This document shows, piece by piece, positions 39,366 through 46,926 of a stretch of 64,000 nucleotides of DNA. The notes under the pieces were generated by a model. The model did no database searches. It was not told the origin of the DNA and saw nothing but the letters and a program-made list of their open reading frames with translations. Both the position numbers and the translations under genes were made by a program. The stretch spans positions 930,001-994,000 of the forward strand of contig NZ_CP031124.1 of assembly GCF_003339525.1 (NCBI RefSeq), read 5' to 3'. Position 1 is the stretch's first letter, and each line of letters begins with the position of its first letter. Origin of the DNA: Ephemeroptericola cinctiostellae (lineage in GTDB: Bacteria; Pseudomonadota; Gammaproteobacteria; Burkholderiales; Burkholderiaceae).

Positions 39366-39404
39366 TTCAAGCGCATGCGATCGGGTTGACCGCATGCGCT
39401 TGAA
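39366..39404. other. Strong hairpin between gpmA and the protease gene
   Basis: TTCAAGCGCATGCG (39366-39379) and CGCATGCGCTTGAA (39391-39404) are perfect 14-base inverted repeats with an 11-base loop. There is no T tract on the minus strand, so it is not a classical terminator. It could stabilise the gpmA 3' end or be a dispersed repeat. Confidence 0.7.
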
Positions 39405-39446
39405 TTGCTTCTTGCTTTTTACTGCTTGCTTCTTAGGACGCTTTGA

Positions 39447-40193
39447 TTACTTGGATTTGCCTTGATTCGCCACCGCCGCTTGTGCTGCAGCAATCGCATC
39501 GGCATCGCCCAAATAGTAGCTGCGAATCGGTTTCATGTTGTCATCCAGCTCGTAAACCAAAGGTTGAGCTGTTGGGATATTCAAGTTGACAATCTCGTCG
39601 TCGCCGATGTTGTCCAAATGCTTGACCAGTGCCCGCAAACTGTTGCCATGTGCAGCGATGACCACATTTTTGCCCGCTTTAATGAATGGCACAATCGACT
39701 CTTCCCAATACGGTACAACGCGCTCCACTGTGTCTTTCAGGCATTCGGTTGTTGGCAATAAATCTTTGGGCACATCTGCATAACGTTCGTCGTTGCCAGG
39801 CCAGCGTGGGTCGCTTTTTTCCAATGGATTGGGTGCAATCGCATACGCACGGCGCCAGATCAACACCTGCTCATCGCCATACTGAGCCGCAGTTTCTGAT
39901 TTGTTCAAACCTTGCAATGCCCCATAATGACGCTCGTTTAAGTGCCAATCAGGGTGCACGGGAATGTACATTTGATCCATTTCATCAAGTACGCCCCACA
40001 ACGTGCGAATCGCTCGGGTCAACACCGACGTGAAGGCTACGTCAAATTTGAAACCAGCTTCTTTCAGTAATTTGCCCGCACGCACGGCTTCAGCGCGACC
40101 ATTTTCTGTCAAATCCACATCGGTCCAACCTGTGAAACGATTGTCCAAATTCCATTGACTTTCGCCGTGGCGAAATAACACAACCTTATACAT
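39447..40193 (-). CDS. gpmA: 2,3-bisphosphoglycerate-dependent phosphoglycerate mutase
   Basis: Interconverts 3- and 2-phosphoglycerate in glycolysis and gluconeogenesis. 248 residues from the ATG at 40193 ([15 protein letters not shown]), the exact usual length, preceded by AAAGGGGA; the frame's earlier start at 40217 is not needed. The phospho-His motif [34 protein letters not shown] and the second His in [14 protein letters not shown] are all present. Confidence 0.97.
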   Translation of the reverse strand: MYKVVLFRHGESQWNLDNRFTGWTDVDLTENGRAEAVRAGKLLKEAGFKFDVAFTSVLTRAIRTLWGVLDEMDQMYIPVHPDWHLNERHYGALQGLNKSETAAQYGDEQVLIWRRAYAIAPNPLEKSDPRWPGNDERYADVPKDLLPTTECLKDTVERVVPYWEESIVPFIKAGKNVVIAAHGNSLRALVKHLDNIGDDEIVNLNIPTAQPLVYELDDNMKPIRSYYLGDADAIAAAQAAVANQGKSK

Positions 40194-40504
40194 AACATCC
40201 CCTTTAAAATTAACCATAGAATTTTACCCTCTTTTTGTGCCTCACAACAGATGCACTCGCATCAAGTTTGCATCAAGTGGTGTCGCTGGGCATGGCATCA
40301 GATGAACTCACCGTCGATTGGTCGTTGTTAATGGGCTGCCATTGGCAGTTGATTAAATGTTAAAAAGACCAAAATGGGTGACGCGATTGAAGAAAAACAG
40401 CGTTTTAGAGCATTTGACGCGCATGCCTTGGACGCGCGGCGGTTTATATTCTATAATGTTTCCTTTGTTTTTTAATGATTTTAATTGCGAGATAAGGATA
40501 CATT
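40194..40504. promoter_or_regulatory. Divergent region between gpmA and the rhodanese gene, with a promoter
   Basis: No gene. For the plus strand, TTGGAC (40428-40433) and TATAAT (40452-40457), 18 bases apart, make a good sigma-70 promoter about 50 bases before the rhodanese GTG. A small inverted repeat CTGCC-ATT-GGCAG is at 40336-40348. The gpmA promoter must also lie here but is not clear. Confidence 0.6.
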
Positions 40505-40915
40505 GTGGATTTCTTCTTACAGCCTATGAATTTAGCCCTTGCGGCCATTGCGGCGATTTCGGGAGGGGCCTTGCTTTGGCCCGCCTTGACGGGTTCACGG
40601 GCTTCACGAATCACCGTGACCGAGGCCACGATGCTCATCAATAAACGTGCGCAAATCATTGACGTGCGCTCTGCTGAAGCTTATGCTGCGGGTCATATTC
40701 AAAACGCCAAGTCCTTGCCTTTGAGTAACCTCAATGAGCAATTGCCCTTGTTGAAATTAAAAAAAGACAAGTCCGTGCTCGTGGTGTGTGACCGAGGGGT
40801 GAGTGCTGTGAAGGCGGCTGTGCTGTTGACTAAAGCAGAGTATGCTGATGTTCATGTCATTGAGGGCGGCTTGAATGCTTGGAAAGACGCGCAATTGCCG
40901 ATTGTTAAAAGCTAA
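40505..40915 (+). CDS. Membrane-anchored rhodanese-like sulfurtransferase
   Basis: 136 residues starting with GTG at 40505, preceded by AAGGATACATT. An N-terminal hydrophobic segment (about 8-28) anchors a single rhodanese domain: IIDVRSAEAYAAGHI and the catalytic Cys in LVVCDRGVSA near residue 96. It is first in the rhodanese-grxC-secB-gpsA unit widespread in betaproteobacteria. The sulfur acceptor is not known. Confidence 0.9.
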   Translation: MDFFLQPMNLALAAIAAISGGALLWPALTGSRASRITVTEATMLINKRAQIIDVRSAEAYAAGHIQNAKSLPLSNLNEQLPLLKLKKDKSVLVVCDRGVSAVKAAVLLTKAEYADVHVIEGGLNAWKDAQLPIVKS

Positions 40916-40952
40916 TTGAATTAAAATTACAGCAAAATGTAGGATTGAAACC

Positions 40953-41216
40953 ATGCAAAAAGTCACCATGTACACCACAGGCTACTGCCCATTCTGCACC
41001 CGTGCAGAAATGCTGCTCAAGCAAAAAGGTGTGGCCGAGATTAACAAAATCAGGGTTGATGAAGACCCCACATTGCGTGAGCAGATGATGGCGATCACCC
41101 AGCGCCGAACGGTGCCACAGGTTTTCATTGGCGATACCCATGTGGGCGGCTTTGATGACTTGTCCGCACTGGATCGGGCAGGCGGTTTATTGCCTTTATT
41201 GAACAGCGAAGCTTAA
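40953..41216 (+). CDS. grxC: Glutaredoxin 3
   Basis: 87 residues. The redox-active CPFC (in TTGYCPFCTRAEML), the cis-Pro motif TVPQVFIGDTHVGG and the C-terminal DDLSALDR are typical of GrxC. It reduces protein and glutathione mixed disulfides in the cytoplasm. It lies 37 bases after the rhodanese gene and 68 before secB. Confidence 0.96.
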   Translation: MQKVTMYTTGYCPFCTRAEMLLKQKGVAEINKIRVDEDPTLREQMMAITQRRTVPQVFIGDTHVGGFDDLSALDRAGGLLPLLNSEA

Positions 41217-41284
41217 TCGCCTGACTTATTTATAACTGTTTAAAAAATATTGCTTCATTTCATATACGACCTTTAGGAAAAAAC

Positions 41285-41734
41285 ATGCCAGAACAAGCAC
41301 AACAACCCACTTTTGATTTGCGCCGCGTTTACTTAAAAGACGCTTCTTTGGAAATGCCCAACGCGCCTGCTGTTTTTTTAGAAAATGAAGCACCGCAAGT
41401 CGCAGTTGAAGTGTCAACCGAAAACCGCCAACTCGACAGCGATGCGTACGAAGTTGAGGTCAGCGTGACATTGACGGCGCGTTTGAATGACAAAGTGTTC
41501 TTCTTGGTTGAGGCGAAACAAGCGGGTATTTTTGAAATCAGCAATTTGCCAGAAGACCAATTGCAGCCTGTGTTGCACATCGTTTGTCCATCCATGTTGT
41601 ATCCTTATTTGCGTGCCAACGTGGCTGATTTACTCACACGCGCCACATTGCCGCCATTGCATTTGACCGAAGTGAATTTTGAACAGTTTTACCAAGATAA
41701 AATCGCTGGTGCAGCCACACCAACGGTTCAGTAA
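41285..41734 (+). CDS. secB: Protein-export chaperone SecB
   Basis: 149 residues. FDLRRVYLKDASLEMPNAP and CPSMLYPYLRANVADLLTRA with LPPLHLTEVNFEQFY are the SecB signatures. The homotetramer holds preproteins unfolded and passes them to SecA. TTTAGGAAAAAAC precedes the ATG. Confidence 0.97.
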   Translation: MPEQAQQPTFDLRRVYLKDASLEMPNAPAVFLENEAPQVAVEVSTENRQLDSDAYEVEVSVTLTARLNDKVFFLVEAKQAGIFEISNLPEDQLQPVLHIVCPSMLYPYLRANVADLLTRATLPPLHLTEVNFEQFYQDKIAGAATPTVQ

Positions 41735-41927
41735 ATCTTCAATAAGCCTTCAATAAGTATTAAAGGGTGTGTAGAGTGGGTTTTTTAATTGCTGTTAAAT
41801 GCGGCCAGTCTAAAAAAGCTGATTTACACCCTAGTGTTTCATTTTTTTCAGGGCTTCTCTGTTAAAAACTCCAACTTTAAAGCACGGAAGAGGTGATTTC
41901 ACTTTTTCCGTTTTTTCTTAGGTACCG

Positions 41928-42923
41928 ATGAAAATAGCTGTTCTTGGGGCGGGCGCTTGGGGCACTGCCTTGGCGTCAGCGTTGGCCGCCCAACACCGTG
42001 TCACCCTTTGGGGGCGTGATGAGGTGCTGGTGTCATCTATGGCGCAAACGCACTACAACTCCGCGTATTTACCCAATGCGCGGCTTCACCCGCAGTTGCG
42101 CTTCAGCGAACATTTCGACAAAGTTTTGGCCGAACACAGCAGTGCAAATGACCTCATCATCATCGCCACACCGTTGTCTGCATTGCGCAGCATCAGCCAT
42201 AAAATTGCCGATGCGGGCATTGAGGCATCCTTGGTGTGGCTGTGTAAAGGGGTGGAACGTGGCACGCTGGCTTTGCCGCATCAGATCATGGCCGATGTGT
42301 TTGGGGCTGATGCCCCTGTGGGTGCATTGTCGGGTCCTTCTTTTGCAGCTGAGGTCGCCCAACATTTACCCTGCGCGTTGGTGCTTGCCTCGAGCCATGA
42401 ACGCCTTAACATGGGGTTTGTACAACAACTCAATCAAAGCACTTTACGGATTTATCACAGCACCGATGTCATCGGGGTGGAAATTGGTGGGGCGTTGAAA
42501 AACGTCTTGGCCATTGCTGCGGGTGTGTGTGATGGACTTGAGCTGGGCTCAAATGCCCGTGCCGCACTCATCACCCGCGGCATTGCCGAAATGATGCGTT
42601 TGGGGCTTGCCTTGGGTGCACAACCGACGACGTTGAGCGGATTGACGGGAGTGGGTGATTTAATTTTAACCGCCACGGGCAACCTGTCACGCAACCGCCG
42701 TGTGGGCTTGGCTTTGGGCGCTGGACGATCAATTGCAGACATCACGGCCCATTTAGGTCATGTGGCTGAGGGGGCTTTGTGTGCCCATGCGATGGCGGCT
42801 TTGGCGGCGCAGCATGGTGTTGACATGCCCATCACGAAAGCGGTGTGTGCGGTGTTGGATGGCTTGTCACCTGCAGATGCCGTACAGCAATTGCTGACCC
42901 GAGAGGCTTCCAGCGAAAACTAA
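41928..42923 (+). CDS. gpsA: Glycerol-3-phosphate dehydrogenase [NAD(P)+]
   Basis: Makes sn-glycerol 3-phosphate for phospholipids from dihydroxyacetone phosphate. 331 residues: N-terminal Rossmann motif VLGAGAWGTALA, WLCKGVERGT, GALSGPSFAAEVA, the catalytic Lys in GGALKNVLAIAAGVCDGLELG and GLTGVGDLILTATGNLSRNR. It lies 193 bases after secB in the conserved block. Confidence 0.97.
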   Translation: MKIAVLGAGAWGTALASALAAQHRVTLWGRDEVLVSSMAQTHYNSAYLPNARLHPQLRFSEHFDKVLAEHSSANDLIIIATPLSALRSISHKIADAGIEASLVWLCKGVERGTLALPHQIMADVFGADAPVGALSGPSFAAEVAQHLPCALVLASSHERLNMGFVQQLNQSTLRIYHSTDVIGVEIGGALKNVLAIAAGVCDGLELGSNARAALITRGIAEMMRLGLALGAQPTTLSGLTGVGDLILTATGNLSRNRRVGLALGAGRSIADITAHLGHVAEGALCAHAMAALAAQHGVDMPITKAVCAVLDGLSPADAVQQLLTREASSEN

Positions 42924-43247
42924 AGGATGTGGGGTGGAGCGAGGGGGATGCTTCTTGGTTCGCTCTATTTGTATTTTTATAATTTCATCTGTTGATTGAA
43001 AAAATGCATTGGTTTCACTTCCTTGATTTTTCTGGTTTTTTTGATGACTTGCGTGTGGGGTGCGTGATTAACACGGCACGGCCAATCATCGCTCATCAAA
43101 CATTGCCATCAAAGAAACTTAAAGAATTCTAAAGACTTAAAGAACTCTAAAATTGAATCACATCCCATTGCAGCCCCGCTTCAACGACCCAACCAAAGTT
43201 ACAATGATATGGATGCCATCGTGCCCCATTGATCAAAGAATGACACC
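42924..43247. other. Intergenic region between gpsA and hemH with an 18-bp tandem repeat
   Basis: No gene. ACTTAAAGAATTCTAAAG (43117-43134) is followed directly by ACTTAAAGAACTCTAAAA (43135-43152), a tandem repeat with two mismatches about 100 bases before hemH. It could be a pair of regulator sites. The rest shows nothing I can name. Confidence 0.55.
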
Positions 43248-44234
43248 ATGAACTCAACCCAACACGCTGTTTTACTGGTCAATCTGGGTTCGCCCGACGA
43301 ACCAACCGCCCCTGCCATTGCCCGTTATCTCGCTGAATTTTTGGGGGATCGCCGCGTTGTGGACATCCCTAAATTATTTTGGTGGCCGATTTTACATGGC
43401 ATCATTTTGCGCACGCGTCCACCCAAGCTGGTTGAGAAATACGCTGCCATTTGGCAAGCCGAAGGCGCGCCTTTGAAAGCCATCACCGCCGCGCAAGCGC
43501 GTGCACTTCATGCGCAGATGAATCAAGAGGGTGAAAAGGGCGTCAGCGTATATTGGGCAATGCGCTATCAAAATCCCGCTGTCGCCGATGTTTTGCAACG
43601 CATTGTCGCAGATGGTTTCAGTCATGTTCGTGTCATCCCGATGTACCCACAATATTCGATGACCACCACCGCCACGGTGGATGACGCGCTCAAAACAGCG
43701 ATGGCTCAAAACAAGTTTTCGCTCACTTATGACTTGGTCGAAGACTACCATGCTCATCCAGCATACATTGAGGCGCTCAAAGCCAGCGTGCTCAAACATT
43801 GGCAGGCGCATGGTCGCCCGGATTTTGCTGCGGGTGATGTGTTGTTGCTCAGTTTTCACGGTTTACCTGAGCGCAATGTCCAACGCGGTGATCCCTATCA
43901 AACACAATGCATTCACACGGCGGAGTTGTTGCGACAAGCACTGGGTTTGACTGAGAATGAAGTGAAACTCTCGTTTCAATCGCGTTTTGGGGCTCAAAAA
44001 TGGCTGCAACCTTACACACAAACCACACTTGAACGGTTGGCTGACAAAGGCACGCACCGTGTCGACGTGATGTGTCCTGGGTTCGCGGCCGACTGTTTGG
44101 AGACTTTGGAAGAGGTGAATATTGAGTTGCGCGAGGTCTTTATGGCACGTGGTGGCGTTGTTTATCATTATTTGCCTTGCTTGAACACTGAGCCTGAACA
44201 CATCGATTTGTTGCGTGATTTGGCATTGGCTTAA
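43248..44234 (+). CDS. hemH: Ferrochelatase
   Basis: Inserts Fe(II) into protoporphyrin IX, the last step of protoheme synthesis. 328 residues. LLVNLGSPDEPTAPAIARYLAEFL at the N-terminus, PMYPQYSMTTTATV, the active-site His in LLSFHGLPERNVQRGDPY, and LSFQSRFGAQKWLQPYT are all characteristic. The final part has CPGFAADCLETLEE. Confidence 0.97.
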   Translation: MNSTQHAVLLVNLGSPDEPTAPAIARYLAEFLGDRRVVDIPKLFWWPILHGIILRTRPPKLVEKYAAIWQAEGAPLKAITAAQARALHAQMNQEGEKGVSVYWAMRYQNPAVADVLQRIVADGFSHVRVIPMYPQYSMTTTATVDDALKTAMAQNKFSLTYDLVEDYHAHPAYIEALKASVLKHWQAHGRPDFAAGDVLLLSFHGLPERNVQRGDPYQTQCIHTAELLRQALGLTENEVKLSFQSRFGAQKWLQPYTQTTLERLADKGTHRVDVMCPGFAADCLETLEEVNIELREVFMARGGVVYHYLPCLNTEPEHIDLLRDLALA

Positions 44235-44335
44235 CTTTAAGCCCCATACATGCCGCATACAAGGCCTATAAAAATACCGTGCACCATGTAAAACAACGAT
44301 GCACGGTTAGAGGGAGTCACGATTGTGTGTATGTG

Positions 44336-44836
44336 TTATTGAGTCACAGCGGGCTGCTCAATCAAAGCACATGAGGTTTTGTCTTTGTTGGCCGCAACAA
44401 GCACTGCGGCATTGTTCATGATGGTAAAGCTCGCACCTGAGCCATCAGCGGCACTGTAACTCACACCCTGTTCGGTAGGGACATGGTTCATTTCGACGGT
44501 GCTGTTTTCAATTTCTATTAGGCCTTTGGTTTCATCGTTGGTCAACAACAATGGTGTGGCTTTCTCACCGCACAACCAATGGGTGATCGACTTGTTGGGC
44601 GTCACCGCCGTTGCTGGCGCTGTAGGTGCTTGGGGTGCAATGGGTGCGCTTGCTTCAGTTGGTGTGGCGGACTGTGTTGCTGCGGGGGCCGTTACCGATG
44701 GTGCAGTCGATGGTGCCACTGTTGTTTCTGTGGCGCTGGTTGAAGGGGGGAGGCTGGTGCCTAAAGTTTGCGCTTGTGCGGTGATGGCCATGTGCGCCAC
44801 CATCAGTGTTGAGAGTATCTGTAAAGACGTTCGCAT
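44336..44836 (-). CDS. Secreted Pro/Thr/Ala-rich protein with possible MliC-like C-terminal domain
   Basis: 166 residues. A signal peptide ends near residue 22 (MVAHMAITAQAQ). Residues 25-85 are low-complexity Pro, Thr, Ser and Ala. The C-terminal part has two Cys (THWLCGEK and KTSCALIE) and GVSYSAADGSGASFTIMNN, which resembles the MliC C-type lysozyme inhibitor pattern, where a disulfide and an S-G-A-x-Y/F loop are conserved. The match is by eye and weak, so a hypothetical periplasmic protein is the safe call. Confidence 0.7.
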   Translation of the reverse strand: MRTSLQILSTLMVAHMAITAQAQTLGTSLPPSTSATETTVAPSTAPSVTAPAATQSATPTEASAPIAPQAPTAPATAVTPNKSITHWLCGEKATPLLLTNDETKGLIEIENSTVEMNHVPTEQGVSYSAADGSGASFTIMNNAAVLVAANKDKTSCALIEQPAVTQ

Positions 44837-45143
44837 AAAAACTCCTGTATGGATTGAAAAAATAGAAAGAGTTGGGCAATATATGGCTGAATATTTCTTA
44901 AAATCAATGCGCTTGCCCGTGTGGCATTGAGAGTAGCCATAAAGATATATGAATATCCTTAAAGAAATATATCAAATTCTGAACTAATATGCAAGCCTGA
45001 AGGACTTTTTATTGCGCGGTCCTGTTTTATGTCTTTTCAAATGCCATCTCATCAACGAAAAAAATCCCGCTGAAGCGGGATTTTTGGTTTGAATGTTTGT
45101 TATGTCATGGCTCGATGGGGCTGGGGCCTCTTGCCCTCACACC
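44837..45143. other. Intergenic region holding the CBS-protein terminator
   Basis: No gene. A/T-rich repeats (ATATATG, AAATATAT) around 44940-44990 probably hold the promoter of the secreted protein gene. AAAATCCCGCT-GAA-GCGGGATTTTT at about 45060-45085 is a terminator for the minus-strand CBS-domain gene. Confidence 0.6.
45058..45085 (-). terminator. Rho-independent terminator after the CBS-domain gene
   Basis: AAAAATCCCGC and GCGGGATTTTT pair around a 4-5 base loop; A and T runs on both sides give a T tail in either direction. Confidence 0.9.
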
Positions 45144-45734
45144 TTATTTCAATGCATGTTCAACGTCCATGAATGTCCGTGCGACGTCGGCATGGTGCGA
45201 CAAGCCCAATTGGCGCGCAATCTGTGCTGCAGAGACGATACCACGCACAATCTCATTGCCAGCATCATCCTCTTCTAACACCAGTGTGTGTTGGCGACCT
45301 GATTGCTTCAATGTTTGTAACACATGCCCGACTTTTGCATTTTTCAAATCATCATAATGCACAAAAAATAACCGATCACTGGCTGTCATCACATCGTACA
45401 CGGTGATGTCTTGGTGACGCCCACCGCGCTGTTGTAGAACCTTCATCGGCTTCTCACCTAAAATATCCGTTGCCGTCATGATGCCGATGATCTGACCGCT
45501 GTTGTTTGTTACCAATAAGGAGCGAATTCCAAATGAAATCATTTTTGCATTGGCATCATCAATTGAAATATCCGACTGTATGGTGATCGCTGGATGATGG
45601 TGGAAATCGGTCATCACCTCTGTCGCGCTGGAGGTGAGGGACACCTCGCTGTGCGCACGCTTGGGTGGTTGTGCGTACACGGCAACACCTTTTAAATTGA
45701 TTTCAGTCAGGGCGGGGTAATGATCAATGGACAT
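45144..45734 (-). CDS. CBS-domain protein
   Basis: 196 residues with two CBS motifs: the first around ISIDDANAKMISFGIRSLLVTNNSGQIIGIMTATDIL, the second around LKNAKVGHVLQTLKQSGRQHTLVLEE and VRGIVSAAQIARQLG. CBS pairs bind adenosine nucleotides and sense energy state. There is no catalytic domain, so it is a stand-alone regulator whose partner is unknown. It has its own terminator. Confidence 0.88.
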   Translation of the reverse strand: MSIDHYPALTEINLKGVAVYAQPPKRAHSEVSLTSSATEVMTDFHHHPAITIQSDISIDDANAKMISFGIRSLLVTNNSGQIIGIMTATDILGEKPMKVLQQRGGRHQDITVYDVMTASDRLFFVHYDDLKNAKVGHVLQTLKQSGRQHTLVLEEDDAGNEIVRGIVSAAQIARQLGLSHHADVARTFMDVEHALK

Positions 45735-45968
45735 GATGGCCTCTTTTTAAATATGAAATAACGGGCACTGCGACCGCTGTGCCCAAGCAACATCGGAACG
45801 TCATGGCATCTCCAGCCACGTAAATATTCTAATCCCAAACACGCCATTCATGTAAAGTGAATTGTAATGAAATGTTATTTTTATGCCATGATATTTCAAA
45901 AAACTGAAGTCAAGATGCCGACACACCTTGACACTGAACATCCCTTCACCGATGCAATGGAAGCACAC

Positions 45969-46784
45969 ATGAGTACACCCCACATTGCCGTTATCATCCC
46001 ATGTTATAACGCTGCCGAAACCCTTGCCGAAGCGGTTTACAGCGCACTGATGCAAGTCGCCGTTAGCAGCATTTGGATCATTGACGATCAGTCCACCGAC
46101 CACAGCCGCAGCATCGCCGAACAACTGACATGCCAATACCCTGAGAAAATTAGGCTCCTCTGCATGCCCACCCGCAGTGGCGCATCCCTCGCACGCAATT
46201 GGGCTGCGCTGCATGTCAATGAACCTCACATTGCTTTTCTCGATGCCGACGATGTGTATGAGCGTTACGCCCTTGACGCCCCCGCCCACGCTTTTCGCGC
46301 CATGCCCGAACTCGCCGCCATTCGTCTTGCACTCCACCCTCTGGATTGGCCCGAACATTACACCGCACATGAACAATTCGCTCAAGCATGGTGGCGCATC
46401 GAAATGCTTGGCGCAGGCAATCTCATCATCAAACGCAATATCTACCTTGCCGCAGGTGGGTTTCCACATGACGATCTCTTTAAACGCTTTGGTGGTGAAG
46501 ATGTTTCCTTCAATCTTGCCTTATACAACCACAGTCTTACCATTGGCACCCTATTTGATCAACCGGGTGTCCACTACCGTCATAAAAAAGGCAGTCATGG
46601 CGAACGCATGCTCAATGCACTCCTTTATGCTCAACAACCCGAACACATCACTGCTGCCGACCTGCAAGCCGCCGATGCCGTCACTGAACGGATTAAGCAA
46701 AACCTCCGTGACATTCATCAAGCCCTTGACAATGGCAACGATGGCAAGGTGGTGCCGCTTGTGGTGGTGGAAAAAACACCGTAA
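45969..46784 (+). CDS. Glycosyltransferase family 2 protein
   Basis: About 271 residues from the ATG at 45969, chosen because homology (HIAVIIPCYNAAETLAEAV) starts there and GGAAG lies just before it; in-frame ATGs at 45867-45957 would add up to 34 residues without family support. A GT-A fold: IIDDQSTDHS, ASLARNWAAL and the metal-binding FLDADD. The second half has FKRFGGEDVSFNLAL, the acceptor-side E-D motif. The sugar and acceptor are unknown; it stands alone between the CBS-domain gene and gcvP. Confidence 0.85.
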   Translation: MSTPHIAVIIPCYNAAETLAEAVYSALMQVAVSSIWIIDDQSTDHSRSIAEQLTCQYPEKIRLLCMPTRSGASLARNWAALHVNEPHIAFLDADDVYERYALDAPAHAFRAMPELAAIRLALHPLDWPEHYTAHEQFAQAWWRIEMLGAGNLIIKRNIYLAAGGFPHDDLFKRFGGEDVSFNLALYNHSLTIGTLFDQPGVHYRHKKGSHGERMLNALLYAQQPEHITAADLQAADAVTERIKQNLRDIHQALDNGNDGKVVPLVVVEKTP

Positions 46785-46892
46785 TGTATGACCTGCTTCA
46801 AGCCCAACTCTTAACCCAACTGCTGAAAATTTTCGACTGATGTATGAAATGATGGCACATCTGATCTGGCTCTTAAAAGGGCAACCCATAAT

Positions 46893-46924
46893 AAAAAATC
46901 CCGCATTTTCATGCGGGATTTTTT
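46893..46924. terminator. Bidirectional terminator between the glycosyltransferase and gcvP
   Basis: AAAAAATCCCGCAT and ATGCGGGATTTTTT form a perfect 14-bp stem with a TTTC loop. It sits between two convergent genes and can end both. Confidence 0.93.
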
Positions 46925-46926
46925 AT

